From Lycium barbarum (lineage: Eukaryota > Streptophyta > Magnoliopsida > Solanales > Solanaceae): a DNA stretch of 64,000 bases. A model generated the notes under the pieces. The model searched no databases and was not told the origin of the DNA. It worked only from the letters and a program-made list of their open reading frames with translations. Below, one piece after another: positions 22,519 through 34,535 of this stretch (position 1 is its first letter; each line of letters begins with the position of its first letter). The translations under genes and the position numbers were made by a program. The stretch covers positions 113,632,480-113,696,479 of the forward strand of contig NC_083345.1 in assembly GCF_019175385.1 (NCBI RefSeq), in the 5' to 3' direction.

Positions 22519-24788
22519 TAAGTTATATGTATTATAACTTAAGTTATTTATAACTTAAGTTTTTCTAAGTTTATAAATTCCTATTTTATAAATTAAGTAT
22601 ATTTATACTATAAGTATATTCTTAGTATATTTTAGTTATTTTTCAAGTATATAACTTTCTAGTTTTTAATTTAAGTAGATGTATACTATAAGTATATTCT
22701 TAGTATATTTTAGGTATATTCCTAACTTAATATAAGTAAAAATATGAACACAAGTAAATAGAAGAAAGCTCAATGAGCCATATATTTTATTCATTCATGG
22801 ATAACATTTATTTGCAAGTTGTAATTTTTTTTTAACTTGCAAATAATACATGAGTTGCAAAGAAATAGTAGATTAATAAAATCAAAAAGTGTTAATCATT
22901 TGGCTAATATCCGCCATATCATATTCAGTCATGGAGATATCTTCAAAGTCTTCCATTTGGTCCACTCCACTTGCTATCAAATATTCAATCTATTCCTCTT
23001 CACCTTCCACCGCTTCTAAGTTTTGGTTGCGTCGCTCTGATCTAATCCAATCGCGAAATCCGGATAATGAGTATCTATGGTCTCCAATTTGTTGTCTTCC
23101 TTGGCTAAATGCACTCTCCGAAGTCACGGTTGATATTTGAACTGTAAGGATATCTCGAGTCATTCTTGAAAGTATCGGATGACTTGCCTTGTATCTCTTC
23201 CACCATGCTAAGACGTCCAAATCATCTAGTTCCTTGATATCCACATTTGGTTGCATCAAATAAAGGTTATATTCATCAAAGGTTGCATTATGAGAAGGAG
23301 TTGGATGTGAATGTAAAACTTTTAAATGCGACAAACCCGACAAGCCCTTTTTGCTACTTTGAGAAGTAGTAGGGAGTGGAGCAACGGGTGTAGCACTTTC
23401 TTCCAAATTAGAATAATGACTTAAAACTTTTCTAAACTCGGCATCAATCGCGAGCTCGGCTTGTTCTAAAGATGGTTCAACTTCCTCGTCAATTTCTAAA
23501 AAGGTATAAATTTGACCAACCAATGCTCTAGTATAAGACATTTTTCAAAAGCAGCCATTTTAGCTATTTCTACACACTCTTTTTTCCTGTCATAGCAAAA
23601 AATTTTACCGGTTCGTGGGTCTATCGTCATTTGAATATCCCCCACATTTGAACCCGTTTGCTCTCCTCAAACATCCTTATGTTTAGCTTTCATATGACCA
23701 TTTGGTGTACCCGTTCCACCATCCTTACTAGTTTGTTGCCTAAAAGCAAATTCTTGTCCACATAAATTACATTTAGCTAATTGTCTTTCCTTATTCTTAG
23801 TCATAAATTTTCAAATTTTAGCGGTTGACTTACGAGTTCTTGGCGGTTTGTCTTGTGTATGTGATTGTGCAGGACCTGTATCTCCTATGGGATTTTCGGG
23901 GGCTTCTGTTTCATCATCATCATCATCATCATCAATTTCATTAAAAGTGTCGGTATAATGTTGTTGCATTACCTCATGATCTAAAAGTGAATTATTTCCA
24001 CCAATATCAATACCTAAATTAGGTGTTTCGTTCACAAATGTTTCCTCATTAAACTCACCCCTAACAATACCACTACTACCGTTACTACGTCTCAATCTCT
24101 TCGACATTATTAAATAAAATCAATTTAAATCACACTCAAATAAATCACAAGAAAACAAATTGCAACAATTTATATTGTGTAAATTAAATTGCGAAAAATA
24201 AAGGTAGAGTTGAAACGAAGGTACCAAATTGCCGGACTAATTTCCAACAAAGTGAAGGCGGCTAGAATTGCAAATTCACCAAAGCTTTGGAGCTACTTCG
24301 GATTGTTGCAAAATCACCAACTCCACCAACAATTTTTTTTATAATTGCAAAATTAATAATTGAAACTAGAATAAAACTTTATAATATTTAATTGAGAGAA
24401 ATTTAAAGTGGCTAATTATTGCAAAGTAGATATAATTGAGAGAAAGAGAATAGTGAATTGGTGTGGATTAAAATTGAAAATGGAGAGGGGTTTATATAGG
24501 GGTGGGGGATGAGTTAAAGTGTAAAAAAAAAAGAGTTTGGGGGGGGGGGGGGTTGGGGGGCCAAAAGGGGAGTTTGGAGCCGTTGGCAATGGCCATTTTT
24601 GCAAAATGAACTGTTGCCCAACAGTCCAACCCACTAATCAACGGCTACTTTTTAAAAAAAAAAAAAAATTTTTTTGACCGATTAACCGGTCCAGTTCCGG
24701 TTTACCCGTTAGCCGGTCCCAAAAATACAAACCCAGACAGGTATACGGTAAACCGGTTCCGGTAAAACCGAACTGGTCGCCAGGCTTA
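22005..24788 (-). mobile_element. hAT transposon, internally deleted
   Basis: An exact 8-bp target duplication GGAGGATA lies at 21997-22004 and 24789-24796. The ends are TAAGCC on the left and GGCTTA on the right, followed inward by many ACCGG/CCGGT words on both sides, as expected for hAT subterminal transposase sites. Broken transposase sequence with a BED finger and a hAT C-terminal dimerisation region lies on the minus strand. Three TA microsatellites (about 22158-22224, 22321-22389 and 22471-22514) fill the 3' subterminal part. A run of G lies at 24540-24552. Confidence 0.92.
22990..24107 (-). pseudogene. hAT transposase, internally deleted and interrupted
   Basis: Transposase cuts and rejoins the element DNA. 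Read on the minus strand from ATG 24107: a low-complexity acidic N-terminus with a D run from a CAT repeat (23913-23932), then a BED-type zinc finger with CNLCGQEF and HMKAKH (about 23690-23770). A short linker follows (DPRTGKIFCYDRKKE), then directly the C-terminal part from 23541. This holds FDEYNLYL, LDVLAWWKRY and the dimerisation signature SRMTRDILTVQISTVTSESA. The central catalytic region of about 300-400 residues is missing. Stops interrupt before and after the BED finger (the first fits TGG to TGA) and the frame breaks near 23541. Confidence 0.88.
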
Positions 24789-24796
24789 GGAGGATA

Positions 24797-26583
24797 GTTG
24801 TTTCTTTCTTTCAATTATGTATGGGCCTTTGTAAGCATGGGCAGTCACTCTTCACTTTTTTGGGTTGACTCTTTACAACAAAATTTTCATTTGGTCAATT
24901 TATCAACGTACCCCAAAAAAAAAAAAAAAAAAAAAAAAAGCAGAGTCTGCACCAGTGTTTTAAAAGGCGAGGACGTGAGGCGTGCGACGCATAAGCCCCT
25001 AGGCATGGCCGTAAGCTCTATGGATCTTTAAATTTATAATTTATAATGTAGTAAAATAGTATAATAACACAAAAATTATAATATATATATATTTCTGTTA
25101 TCTAGAAATGGCTAAGAAGGACGAACAGGTGCATATTAGTAATTGCAGAGCCAATATTATGGCATTTCCTATAAGTTGTATGCTTTCCTGGCCCATTTTA
25201 CCTCATCATCTGGCCACATGGTTATCATAGACCAAACTGTTTGATTATTTCTATATTTCTGGGTAAAAACATAATTGATTAAGGGTGAAAATAATTTTCA
25301 CCCCCCAATTTTGCTTTAAAAATTAAACTTCCCCTCAACTATGAACAATAGATATTTTCCCCCCTTTATCTTATGCAATGTCTATTTTACCCTTAACATT
25401 TTCAATCCTCCATCTATGTAATACTTTTTTATATTATATAAAATTTACTTTTTAACCTAGGTATATATAGATTTTTATTTAAATTCATATTATAAATAGA
25501 ATAATCCTTTTATGAATTTATCACTAAATCTAATGTTACATTTTATGAATATTTTAATATTATATGGATTAAGTATATATTGGTCTATTATTGTGTTACC
25601 ACCGTAACTTTTTCAGTAACTTTTAGCTTTCCAGATTTTTTTGCCCATTTTTTGGTATCCATTAATTTAAAGCGTCTACTACGTGGCACTAGCTACTTTA
25701 CATTCAGCTCCTTCATTGAGTATTTGTGTTTTCGATATATATATTTGTTAATGGGTTTTTAAGAAGAATATTAATAAGTGCATTATAAAATTAAGAATAT
25801 TATTTCTACAGGACTAAGTGATATTTTTACGTTTTCACACTGTTACTTGTAAATTTAGGTATCATTTTACATTTAAATGTGGTTGTGGTTGTTACTTGTT
25901 GGTATCATTGTGAGCATCGTGTAGTTAAAATTTTATTATTGGTTCTCAAAATACATAATAGAAATTTATTACTCTTTATACAGCAAAAAATAGAAAAAGA
26001 AAGAACCGCAAAATGTGGAGAGCGGAAACATTTTTGTTTTATCCTTATGAAAATCATATTTGGAATCTCGACTTCCATCTTAACTGACGGGAGGTTTGTG
26101 CCATTAAGATTCTTGGTTGTCTAATTTTCATATCTGAGAAAAGACAGATAAAATTTGTATGTAAAGAGAATATCCAAACTGAAAATTTACAATTATTTAG
26201 TAAATTATTCTTTTTTTAAGAAAAAATATTCTTGCAACTAATAGGATTTTTTGGCCATGGTCTAGAGATCCAGTTTGAGCAAATTGAATTTTTTTATGAG
26301 AAAACGTTAGACCACAGTTACAATTTTTGTAATATTACAAACGTTAGATAACAGTCTAATATTTTATCTGTAAGGTTAAACAATATATGAGCAAACATTA
26401 AAACCAAATTTAATATATCCGTAGAGGTAATTTTTCAAAAGTTATATTTGTATAATTTTTAAAAATAAGAAATAAATCTAAATAATAGACTAAAAAAGAT
26501 TTTTGCATAAATTAGCTAAGACTATTAAGATGACGCTCTATTTTGGAGTGTTTGCCTTTGGCCGGTGCTGTCGTTGCTAGTGT
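24797..26583. other. AT-rich intergenic DNA with one hAT-like end
   Basis: Contains a poly-A run at 24915-24939. An isolated transposon end lies at 24953-25085, listed separately. The small ORFs at 25580-25762 and 25879-26124 show no recognisable family, so I call none. Confidence 0.4.
24953..25085 (+). mobile_element. Orphan end of a hAT-like element
   Basis: CAGTGTTTTAAAAGGCG followed by GC-rich words of the ACGC type matches, in reverse complement, the right end of the hAT-like element at 51366-52378. No partner end or TSD was found nearby, so this is a fragment; the right boundary is approximate. Confidence 0.5.
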
Positions 26584-27705
26584 ACATATATATATATATA
26601 TATGTAGTTAAAAAAAAAGTAAAAATGTGACTAAAGAAACTCATAGAAAATAAAACTTCTAACATGATTTTACAAGTATAAATAATGTAGTGACATAAAA
26701 GCTATTATGAGATGTAAATCAATTCTAACATCTTAATGTTCACACTAAAAGAATCACAATTTCTTAAAATATATTTCAATCATACTATGCAGTTTACCTA
26801 CCTAAAAGAAAATAATCAAAAAAATTTATCACTATAATAATTAAACCATCACTCCTTCATGAATAAAAATAAAATTACTTTCAAATAGCTAAATAATAAA
26901 ATATGATAATTTTTAGACATGGGACAAAAGTATGCTATATATATATATATATATAATTTAAAAAAAGAAAAGTAGAAATGTGACTAAAGAAACTCATAGA
27001 AAATAAAACTTCTAACATGATTTTACCGTATAAATAATGTAGTGACATAAAAGCTATTATGAGATGCAAATCAACTCTAACATCTTAATGTTCACACTAA
27101 AAGAATCACAATTTCGTAAAATATATTTCAATCATACTATGCAGTTTACCTACCTAAAAGAAAATAATCAAAAAAAATTTATCACTATTATAATTAAACC
27201 ATCACTCCTTCATGAATAAAAATAAAATTACTTTCAAATAGATAAATAATAAAATATGATAATTCTTAGACATGGGACAAAAGTATGCTATATATATATA
27301 TATAGTTTAAAAAAAAGTAGAAATGTGACTAAAGAAACTCATAGAAAATAAAACTTCTAACATGATTTTACCAGTATAAATAATGTAGTGACATAAAAGT
27401 TATTATGAGATGCAAATCAACTCTAACATCTTAATGTTCACACTAAAAGAATCACAATTTCTTAAAATATATTTCAATCATACTATGCAGTTTACCTATC
27501 CAAAAAAAAATAATCAAAAAAATTTACACTATTATAATTAAACCATCACTCCTTCATGAATAAAAATAAAATTACTTTCAAATAGCTAAATAATAAAATA
27601 TGATAATTCTTAGACATGGGGCAAAAGTATGCTATATATATATATATATATATAGTTTAAAAAAAAAGTAGAAATGTGACTAAAGAAACTCATAGAAACA
27701 AAACT
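26584..27705. repeat. Tandem array of about 350-bp units
   Basis: Three full and one partial copy. The marker GTGACTAAAGAAACTCATAG begins near 26628, 26981, 27326 and 27676, giving periods of 353, 345 and 350 bp. Copies are nearly identical, and each junction carries a variable TA run. Units are AT-rich with no ORF. The last copy stops after about 65 bp, at CTTCTAATTCTGAG. Confidence 0.92.
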
Positions 27706-28347
27706 TCTAATTCTGAGACAAGGATAAAAGCATGTTGGCCAATGACAAGTGAAGTTGTAAAATTCCGCTTTGGACTTTTAAAAGAAAAGTTCAGTTATAT
27801 TCACCCTCACGATATTCTTAAATAATAAATATACAATATTACGATTTGTTAGTTGAGTAACTTTCAATCTTCTTATTCCTATAGATGAAAAATATTAAGC
27901 ATAATTCATTTATTAAAGAATTATGAGGTTTAACAGTGTTAACTAAGAAATTTGACACATGATTTGTGTAAGAACTATTAGGCGAGCCTTGAGCGTTAGA
28001 CTCTAAACGTGTTTAAGATGAACAGTCGAGCGCTTAAGATGTTAACCTCACAGAATTAAGCCCCACACATGAAGGTGTTTTGCTAGCGCACTCGCCCAGG
28101 GACTTCCAAAACTGTCCTTTAAAACTATGGCCAACACTCTACACTAATAATTTGCGCAATTGGTGAATTAAATATGTATCAGCAGCCGACTTTGTCTTCA
28201 TCTATACCTGCTCACACTAGAGAATAGAATTGACATTCCAACTAACAGCTTCCGGGAAATACAGTACTATGCTTACCTATGTGCCTACGTGACTACGTCA
28301 AACTCACATCAATAGTTGCATTTTAAAGTATTTCAAATTCAGGTATA
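27706..28347. other. AT-rich intergenic DNA
   Basis: I see no ORF or paired repeat end. The piece around 27970-28110 contains GC-richer text (GAGCGTTAGACTCTAAACG) that may be repeat debris. Confidence 0.35.
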
Positions 28348-28565
28348 CTCCCTCCGTTTCAATTAATATCGAACTTATTTCCTTGTTAGTCTGTATAAAA
28401 AAAGTGATAATTTTTTATATTTAGAAATAATTTATCTTTATGCGATAATTTATAGCTATATAAAATTTATGTGACTCATTTAATATCACAAATTTAAAAA
28501 TCTTCTCTTCTTTTTTAAATTTCGTGTTCAGTCAAATGAGTTGACATAAATTGAAACGAAGGGAG
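28348..28565. mobile_element. Stowaway-like MITE
   Basis: CTCCCTCCGTTTCAATTAAT at the left and ATAAATTGAAACGAAGGGAG at the right form terminal inverted repeats, flanked by TA. Length is 218 bp and non-coding. Confidence 0.85.
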
Positions 28566-29020
28566 TATATGTTTTCAATCATGGTTATTCTCTTTTCCAA
28601 TTAAAGGCCTAATACATAAATAGCCCCTCAAACTTGATTGAAATTTTCATTTTGGCACCTTAACTAAGGTCCGTTCTTGAACACTCCAACCTCATTACTT
28701 GTATGCCTATTGAACACACTTTTGAGAGCCCTAAACAAATTTAAGTGCTTGAAGGCTACTCGTCATAGACCAAACAAATACGACCAATTAAAAAAGTACA
28801 AGTTACAAAGAGAAAAATTGTAAAAATCTACATAAAGGAAAAGAGAAAATGATCTGAAAGGAAAAGTTTTCTTAGGTTGTTGCCCTTCTTCTTCCTCGAT
28901 TTAGTTTGAGGAAAAATGGTAGGAATTTGAAGAAAAAAAGTGACGAAATCTGGAAAGTTGGGGAAAAATAAAAAGTCAAAACTAGATGGGGGGGGGGGGG
29001 GCGCAAATAATTTTTGGTTT
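28566..29020. other. Intergenic DNA left of the Copia insertion
   Basis: Contains CCTAATACATAAATAGCCCC near 28609, a phrase common in plant repeats, and a G run at 28988-29001. The 82-codon minus ORF at 28828-29076 spans the LTR boundary and is spurious. Confidence 0.4.
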
Positions 29021-29025
29021 GAAAT

Positions 29026-29444
29026 TGTTAGATATTTGGACTGGCCGGGTCGCTCATGTAGACTAATCCCACCCATTAGAAGAGATAAAAAGTAAAGGAA
29101 GTTATCTGGAGAAAAACAACCATATACTTATTCAGTTTTTTTTCTCTTAGTTGTGGGAGAGTAACCTCTTCCCACGTAACCCCTCCTTTTCCCACGTAAC
29201 TCCTTTTTTAAATAGGAGCAGAGGCTTTCACTTTGAATATACTTCCTTCTTCTCTGACAGAGAATGGAATATATAAAATTCTCTTCAATAAACACACAAG
29301 AATTGAGAGGATATTTAGTTTGTGGATTATAATTTTGTTTTCTAGAGAATCAAGGTTTAGACTTGGGGCAAATTTTTGGTGGTTATTTTTTTTCCGTTGC
29401 TGTTAACAAGTACACGATTCTTGTTCCTGTTACGTTTTCTTACA
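29026..29444 (+). repeat. Left LTR of the Copia element
   Basis: 419 bp, TGTTAGATAT to TTCTTACA. A TATA-like TTTAAATAGG lies at about 29208. Paired with 42096-42509. Confidence 0.95.
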
Positions 29445-29445
29445 A

Positions 29446-29460
29446 TGGTATCAGAGCCAG
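29446..29460 (+). other. Copia primer-binding site
   Basis: TGGTATCAGAGCCAG starts one base after the LTR. It is the usual plant primer site complementary to initiator methionine tRNA. Confidence 0.95.
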
Positions 29461-31423
29461 GTTTTTTGTACCAGTCTACATCTTTGTTTCTTTAAAGTGT
29501 TGTCTGGAAACAGAGATTTCATAAATTTTGCGGTCAATTTATTTTATGTTGTTTGCTTTGCATCGAGTAATGAAAAGAAAAAGGCAGGGAGGTTTATTCA
29601 CGTAAGACATCTTCTATTTTATTACAAAAAAGAATGCCTTTTATGTGTTTGCTAAAAGTCCTCTTCATTGATTTAGAAGAATAGTTCTCTGAAGAATACT
29701 TCATGCATTGGTTTACGATTTTGGTGTAATTTTTTTTATTTTCAAATGACATAATTGAATTGTCTTTGAGATTCAGTCTCTGCCATTCCAACTAACTAGA
29801 CATGTATGTAATGGTGTTAAAAAAAAAACATCTTTGATACAGTGGTTTATCATTTTTTTTAAAGCAATAGCTTTGACTTAAAACCATCTATTAGCACTTT
29901 GGCAGATTGTGCCAAATTGTATTAAACATGTGAATTTCTTAAAGTCATGCTTCAATGATTGGAGAGACTTTGTTTCACATACAAGTTTGTTGTATAAATT
30001 TTTTTTGTTAAATTATATGTAGCCCTCATTGGTACTATGTGATGGAAAGCATCAGTTGTTTCACATAAAGTTTGCACTTATATTCCTTATCATTAATGGC
30101 ATCAGTTACGTGGTAATATTTATTTGCCTTAACAAAAAAAATTTGCCGAATGAATATGCTGTACATTTTGTGAAATTTATTGACAGTAACATTCTTTTAG
30201 ACAACTTATTGTCTGTCTAGTTAATAATTAGTTGGAATTCAATAAGCTTCCTTAATTAAGTTAACCTTTAGGTGCTACATGTGTTGAATCTGCAACCATT
30301 AATTAGTTCAAACTTAGTCCTAATTCCTTTACGTTATTCTTCTACGAGTTGTCGTGACATATATTATCACATTGAATGGTAATAGCCATTTTGTTTCCTT
30401 ATTCCCATTTCATATATGGATGTACGGGAACAAGCTCGAACTACTCCAAGTGAGAGCAGAGGTAAAATTCGAGCAAAAGGACAACGTAGAAGAGTATGTC
30501 GCCGATCGATTAAATTCAATAATGATTCAGACTCTGATACTGAAGTCATCGGGAATGTTCCAAGGACACTACAAACTATCTTTAGGGAGGAGAGAGTTGT
30601 GCGAAGGGAAGAAGATAGAAAATATGTAGAATTTCAAAAATTCAAAATGGTCCCATCTGCATCTATACCAAGTCATCTTCGTTTTTTTGGGGAGAAACTG
30701 ACAGAATTAATGTTTGAACATTTTAAATATGTTTCGAGTTGTGATGCCTTGAGAATATTGGAGCAATCTTTACCTGCTTATTGGAAGGGGTCAGTTGGCA
30801 GATATTTATCACAAGTTTGGTCCCAATGAGCACATTTGGGTATACACTATAAAACTTGAAGCCAAGTGGGAGGAAAAGAAAATAGCAACTAAGATTAAGA
30901 AATCTTGGCTACTAAAGACTTATTCTAGACCCACATTGAGTCCGGTCGTTCCTAAATCTCAGCTTTATAGACTTTCTCCCATAGATAAATTGGCTAAATA
31001 CGTGGCTGAAAGTGTTGTATATCCTAGTCACTCACGTAATGAGAAGAAAGCCACAGAAGAGTAGTATATGACTTGTAATTATGTAAATTCCTTTTATGAA
31101 CATATGTTTGTTTTATCTCTTCTGTTATATATATATATATATATATTGTTGATTGATATGTATAACAGAATGTTGTAAGGGGATAAGACTTAAAGAATCT
31201 GTGATTTTATTCATAAATATAATTAAATACACAATAAGAAATGATTTTAATTTTGGTTAAACATTTTCTTAGATGATGATTGGAAACTTTTGTGACCTTT
31301 CGATTTTACACTAAATGTGAAACCTTTATGAAAATTGATTTTCTTGAATGTGTATATCACATGTTTTTTTAAAGGATAAATATTGATGAGTAAAAACTTG
31401 CTTAATTGTCTCAATCAACAGAT
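29461..31423 (+). other. Unusually long Copia leader
   Basis: Plant Copia elements normally start gag within about a hundred bases of the primer site. Here 1.96 kb intervenes. It is AT-rich apart from an ORF-containing block at 30416-31064. It ends CTCAATCAACAG just before the gag ATG, which resembles a 3' splice site. It may be an insertion, a captured host segment or a leader intron. No TSD for an inserted element was found. Confidence 0.55.
30416..31064 (+). pseudogene. Unrecognised ORF in the Copia leader, frameshifted
   Basis: The first frame (30416-30829, 137 codons) is basic then acidic: RGKIRAKGQRRRVCRRS, NDSDSDTEVIG, then REERVVRREEDRKYVEF and a more hydrophobic stretch with LRFFGEKLTELMFEHF and ILEQSLPAYWKGSVG. 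A second frame overlapping at 30795 continues with FGPNEHIWVYTIKLEAKWEE and KSWLLKTYSRPTLSPVVPKS to a stop at 31064, so the two probably were one ORF split by a frameshift near 30800-30830. It does not resemble gag, pol or an envelope-like protein that I know. Capture of a host exon is possible. Confidence 0.45.
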
Positions 31424-32264
31424 ATGGAATCTAAGAGCATCATTGTTGATTTAAACAAGGGTGAGAAACTAAACGGTGAGAATTACGATATCTGGAATCG
31501 TAAAATTTGGTATGTACTGGAAGAGCAAGATGCTCTGGAAGGTATTAACCATGTTTTGGTTCACCCAGAAGAGGGTAACACTGCCCAACACAGAAGAGAT
31601 CTGGAAGCTTACAATGCATGGAAAAAGAAAGATTCTACTGCCTATGGGATTATTGTGAGTTCTGTTGTTGATAATCTCATTCACGAATGTGAGGAATACC
31701 CTACTGCTTATACTATGTGGGCATACTTATGAGAGACATATGGGGGTACTACTGTGACCCGCCTTAGACAGCTGACGATAAAATTTGACACTTACAAAAA
31801 GCGTCATTACAATGTCAAACAACACCTTTGGGTGATGCCTAAAATGATTTCTCAACTCAAAAGTGCTGGTTATGTTCTCTCTGATGAACAACAGGTTCAG
31901 GCAGTGATCCGGTCTCTTCCCAATAGTTGGGAACATTTGAAGGTTAACTTAACCCATAATGATAGCACCAAAACTTTTTCTGATGTTGCCGATCATGTCG
32001 AGCTTGAAGACGAGTGACTGGTGCTACTAAAACTGTATCTAATGCCTATGTGGCAGAATCAAGTGGCACAAAATCTTCAGGCTTTAAGCGCAAGAAGAAT
32101 TGAAAAAATGATGGAAAGGGTAAGGAGGCCGGAGAAGGACTCTCCAGGAAAAGGAATAAGCCAAATCCCAAGAAGGGAAAATGGTTTTTCAAGAAGAAAG
32201 ACAAGACTAAGATGAAATGCTACAACTGCCATGTTCTAGGGCATTTTGCTCGTGAGTGTCCCTA
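31424..32264 (+). pseudogene. gag: Copia gag, broken
   Basis: ATG 31424 begins MESKSIIVDLNKGEKLNGEN, then YDIWNRKIWYVLEEQ, the usual N-terminal Copia gag pattern (LNGxNYxxWxxxI). A second block (31754-32017) has LRQLTIKFDTYKK and VIRSLPNSWEHLKVNL, matching the UBN2 gag core. The C-terminus reads CYNCHVLGHFAREC at 32220-32261, a CCHC zinc knuckle (C-x2-C-x4-H-x4-C). Breaks are a TGA at 31730, a frame change near 32013, a TGA near 32078 and TAG at 32262 directly after the knuckle. Confidence 0.92.
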
Positions 32265-32688
32265 GTCGAAAAAGGTAGCATTTCAAAATGCATCTCTAAG
32301 TGCTACATATGTTTCTAGCATTGTTTTACTAACTAAATCTTATCTTGTGTGGATTGTAGACTCAGGGGCCACCGACCGTGTGAGTCGTGATCGAGAAGCG
32401 TTTATGGAGTTCCATCGAGTTTCACCTGGACCAAGGTGGATATATCTAGGAAATAATGCAAAGCTTGAAGTCAAAGGGATAGGCACTTGCAAAATGGACT
32501 TGCATGGTGGCCGATCTTTGATGTTGCATGACATCCTATATGCTTCAAAGATTCGACGAAACTTAGTGTCTATGTCTGTTCGTCTAGATCTTGATTTCTG
32601 TTTAAAATTTAGCCGCAACGGTGTTAGAATCACTCAAGACTATATTTTTTATGGTTTTGGACTTCATTATGATGGTTTTATCGTTTAA
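32265..32688 (+). pseudogene. pro: Copia aspartic protease
   Basis: Same frame as the zinc knuckle. WIVDSGATDRVSRDREAF at 32350-32403 contains the catalytic DSGA triad; family members usually have a His soon after the triad (DSGASxH), here Arg. LHDILYASKIRRNLVSM follows, the expected second half. Processing of the polyprotein is its known role. A stop at 32686 separates it from integrase. Confidence 0.88.
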
Positions 32689-33770
32689 GATTGTAATTAT
32701 TTAACTTATGACTATTATGTTGGCTATTCTGTAATGTCATGTTATTCTAGTAACAATGATGTTGTTGTTATTACATGGCATGCAAGATTAGGTCACATAA
32801 GGCATGACAGGATGAATAGATTGGCAAAGGAAGTGAACTTAGGTCCTTTCTCCAAAATTGAAATGCCAACTAGTGAAAATTGTCTTGCCGAAAAGATTAC
32901 ACGTAAACTATTTGGGAAGGCTAAAGTTGATTCCCCATTGCAGTTAATCCATTCTGATATATGTGGTCCGATGAATGTGAGGGCAAGGTATGGTGCTTTA
33001 TATTTCATTACATTTATTGATGATTTCACGCGTTAAGGTTATATCTATTTGATTTCTCATAAATCTGAAGCACTTGAACGCTTTAGAAGATATATGAATG
33101 AAGTTGAGAATCAATTAGATAAAAGTATAAAGACTTTAAGAACCGACAAAGGCCATGAATATTTATCAAAACAGTTTGAAGGGTTCTGTAACGAAAAAGG
33201 CATTACCAAACAGTTAACTATTCCTTACACACCTCAACAGAATGGTGTAGCAGAAAGGAGGAATAAAACATTATTGGACATGAAAAGATCAATAATGGCA
33301 CAAGCAAATTTATCTATCTTTTTCAGGGAGATGCGTTATTGACTGCAGCGTACATATTGAATAAAGTGCCTTCTAAATCAGTTACTTCTACTCCCTATGA
33401 GCTATGGACTGGTCATAAACTAAACCTGAATGATCTACGACCTTGGGGTTGTGCTTCATATGTAAAAGATCGTTTTGGCAAGTTTGGAAAACATGGTCCA
33501 AAAGAAAAGAAATATATCTTTATAAGATACTCCGAACACTCCAAAGGGTATGTGTTCATCGGTGAATTAGAAGATGGAAGTATTGGTGAAATTGATTCAC
33601 GAGATGTCACAATTCTAGAAAATAATTTTTCAAAAAAGGGTGAAATAAAGGAAGGAGAGCCTCTTTATAAAATGTTGAACTCAGATGATCAGACAATGTC
33701 TTCAGACATGTTTGATAATCAAATAGATCAAGGATTGATTCCCGATCCAAGTGGGAGTTTTGAATCCTAA
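32689..33770 (+). pseudogene. int: Copia integrase, broken
   Basis: Integrase joins element DNA to the chromosome. The zinc-binding N-terminus reads WHARLGHIRHDRM, then SENCLAEK, where the usual C-x2-C has lost its first Cys (Ser instead). The catalytic core shows HSDICGPM, FIDDFTR, LRTDKGHEY and the region with the catalytic Glu (TPQQNGVAERRNKTLLDM). TAA at 33034 interrupts just after FTR. A frameshift near 33325 precedes AAYILNKVPSKS and PYELWTGHK, the conserved C-terminal region. A stop lies at 33768. Confidence 0.92.
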
Positions 33771-34158
33771 AATTCTTTAGAGGAATCTGAATTTCAATTA
33801 CGTAAGAGTACCAAAAAAGGTATACCTAAACGATCTTAGGAGAATGAAGATTACGTTTTCTTGGTATCTCCCACAGAATTGCATGAGCCTAATTCTGTTA
33901 CTGAGGCTTTGGCAACCCCTGGAAAAGATGAATGGATGAAAGCAATGAAAGAAGAGTTGGAGTCCATACGAACCATTAAAGCCTGGGATCTAGCTGACCT
34001 TATTTCTAGGGGTAGAGCTATTAGGAACAAATGGATTCTCAAAGCGGATGGGTCAATAGAAAGATACAAGGCACGTTTGGTCGCAAAAGGTTTTATCCAA
34101 CAAGCTGGAATAGATTATGAGGAAACCTTTTCACCAGTTGTAAAGTTTACCTCGATTC
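33771..34158 (+). pseudogene. pol: Copia reverse transcriptase, N-terminal part
   Basis: Begins with a linker, then [53 protein letters not shown], all diagnostic of Copia reverse transcriptase. The frame stops being meaningful at 34158, where solo LTR C is inserted after the duplicated GATTC. It resumes at 37065 in the frame predicted by removing 2906 bp (2901 plus the 5-bp duplication). Confidence 0.93.
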
Positions 34159-34525
34159 TGTTATATCCCGTATTTTGTATGTTCGGATGTTTCAAGAAAA
34201 TCGCGATAAGTTAAGGGCAAGGCTATTATTTTCCTTCCGATTTTATTTTAATGCACAAGTTGGATATTATTGGTATGGAATATTAAGGGCAAAGTTGGAA
34301 TTTGGAATTTGGAATTTAGTAATTCATGAATCACAAAAGCCACAAGTTGTTTATTAGTGGTATGGAAATATTGAGAAGGGCTAGGGGTAAAAAGGGAAGA
34401 ATTCAAAAAATGGTCATGAAAGCCCCAAGTGGCCATGTGACTTAAGTGGGTCCCACCCATGGCTTGGCCAATTAACTCAATCCATGAGTGGGGGCATGTG
34501 TCCACACCATATTTGTAGGATCTAG

Positions 34526-34535
34526 TATATATAGA
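34526..34535 (+). promoter_or_regulatory. TATA box of solo LTR C
   Basis: TATATATAGA lies about 370 bp into the LTR, followed 25-35 bases later by an A- and C-rich likely start region. It is a sequence-only prediction. Confidence 0.5.

Noticed and set aside
26584..27705. CRISPR-like or integron-like repeat array
   Set aside because: Units are about 350 bp, nearly identical through their length, and the DNA is clearly plant nuclear.
30367..30549. Minus-strand ORF in the Copia leader
   Set aside because: Shadow of the plus-strand ORF at 30416-30829.
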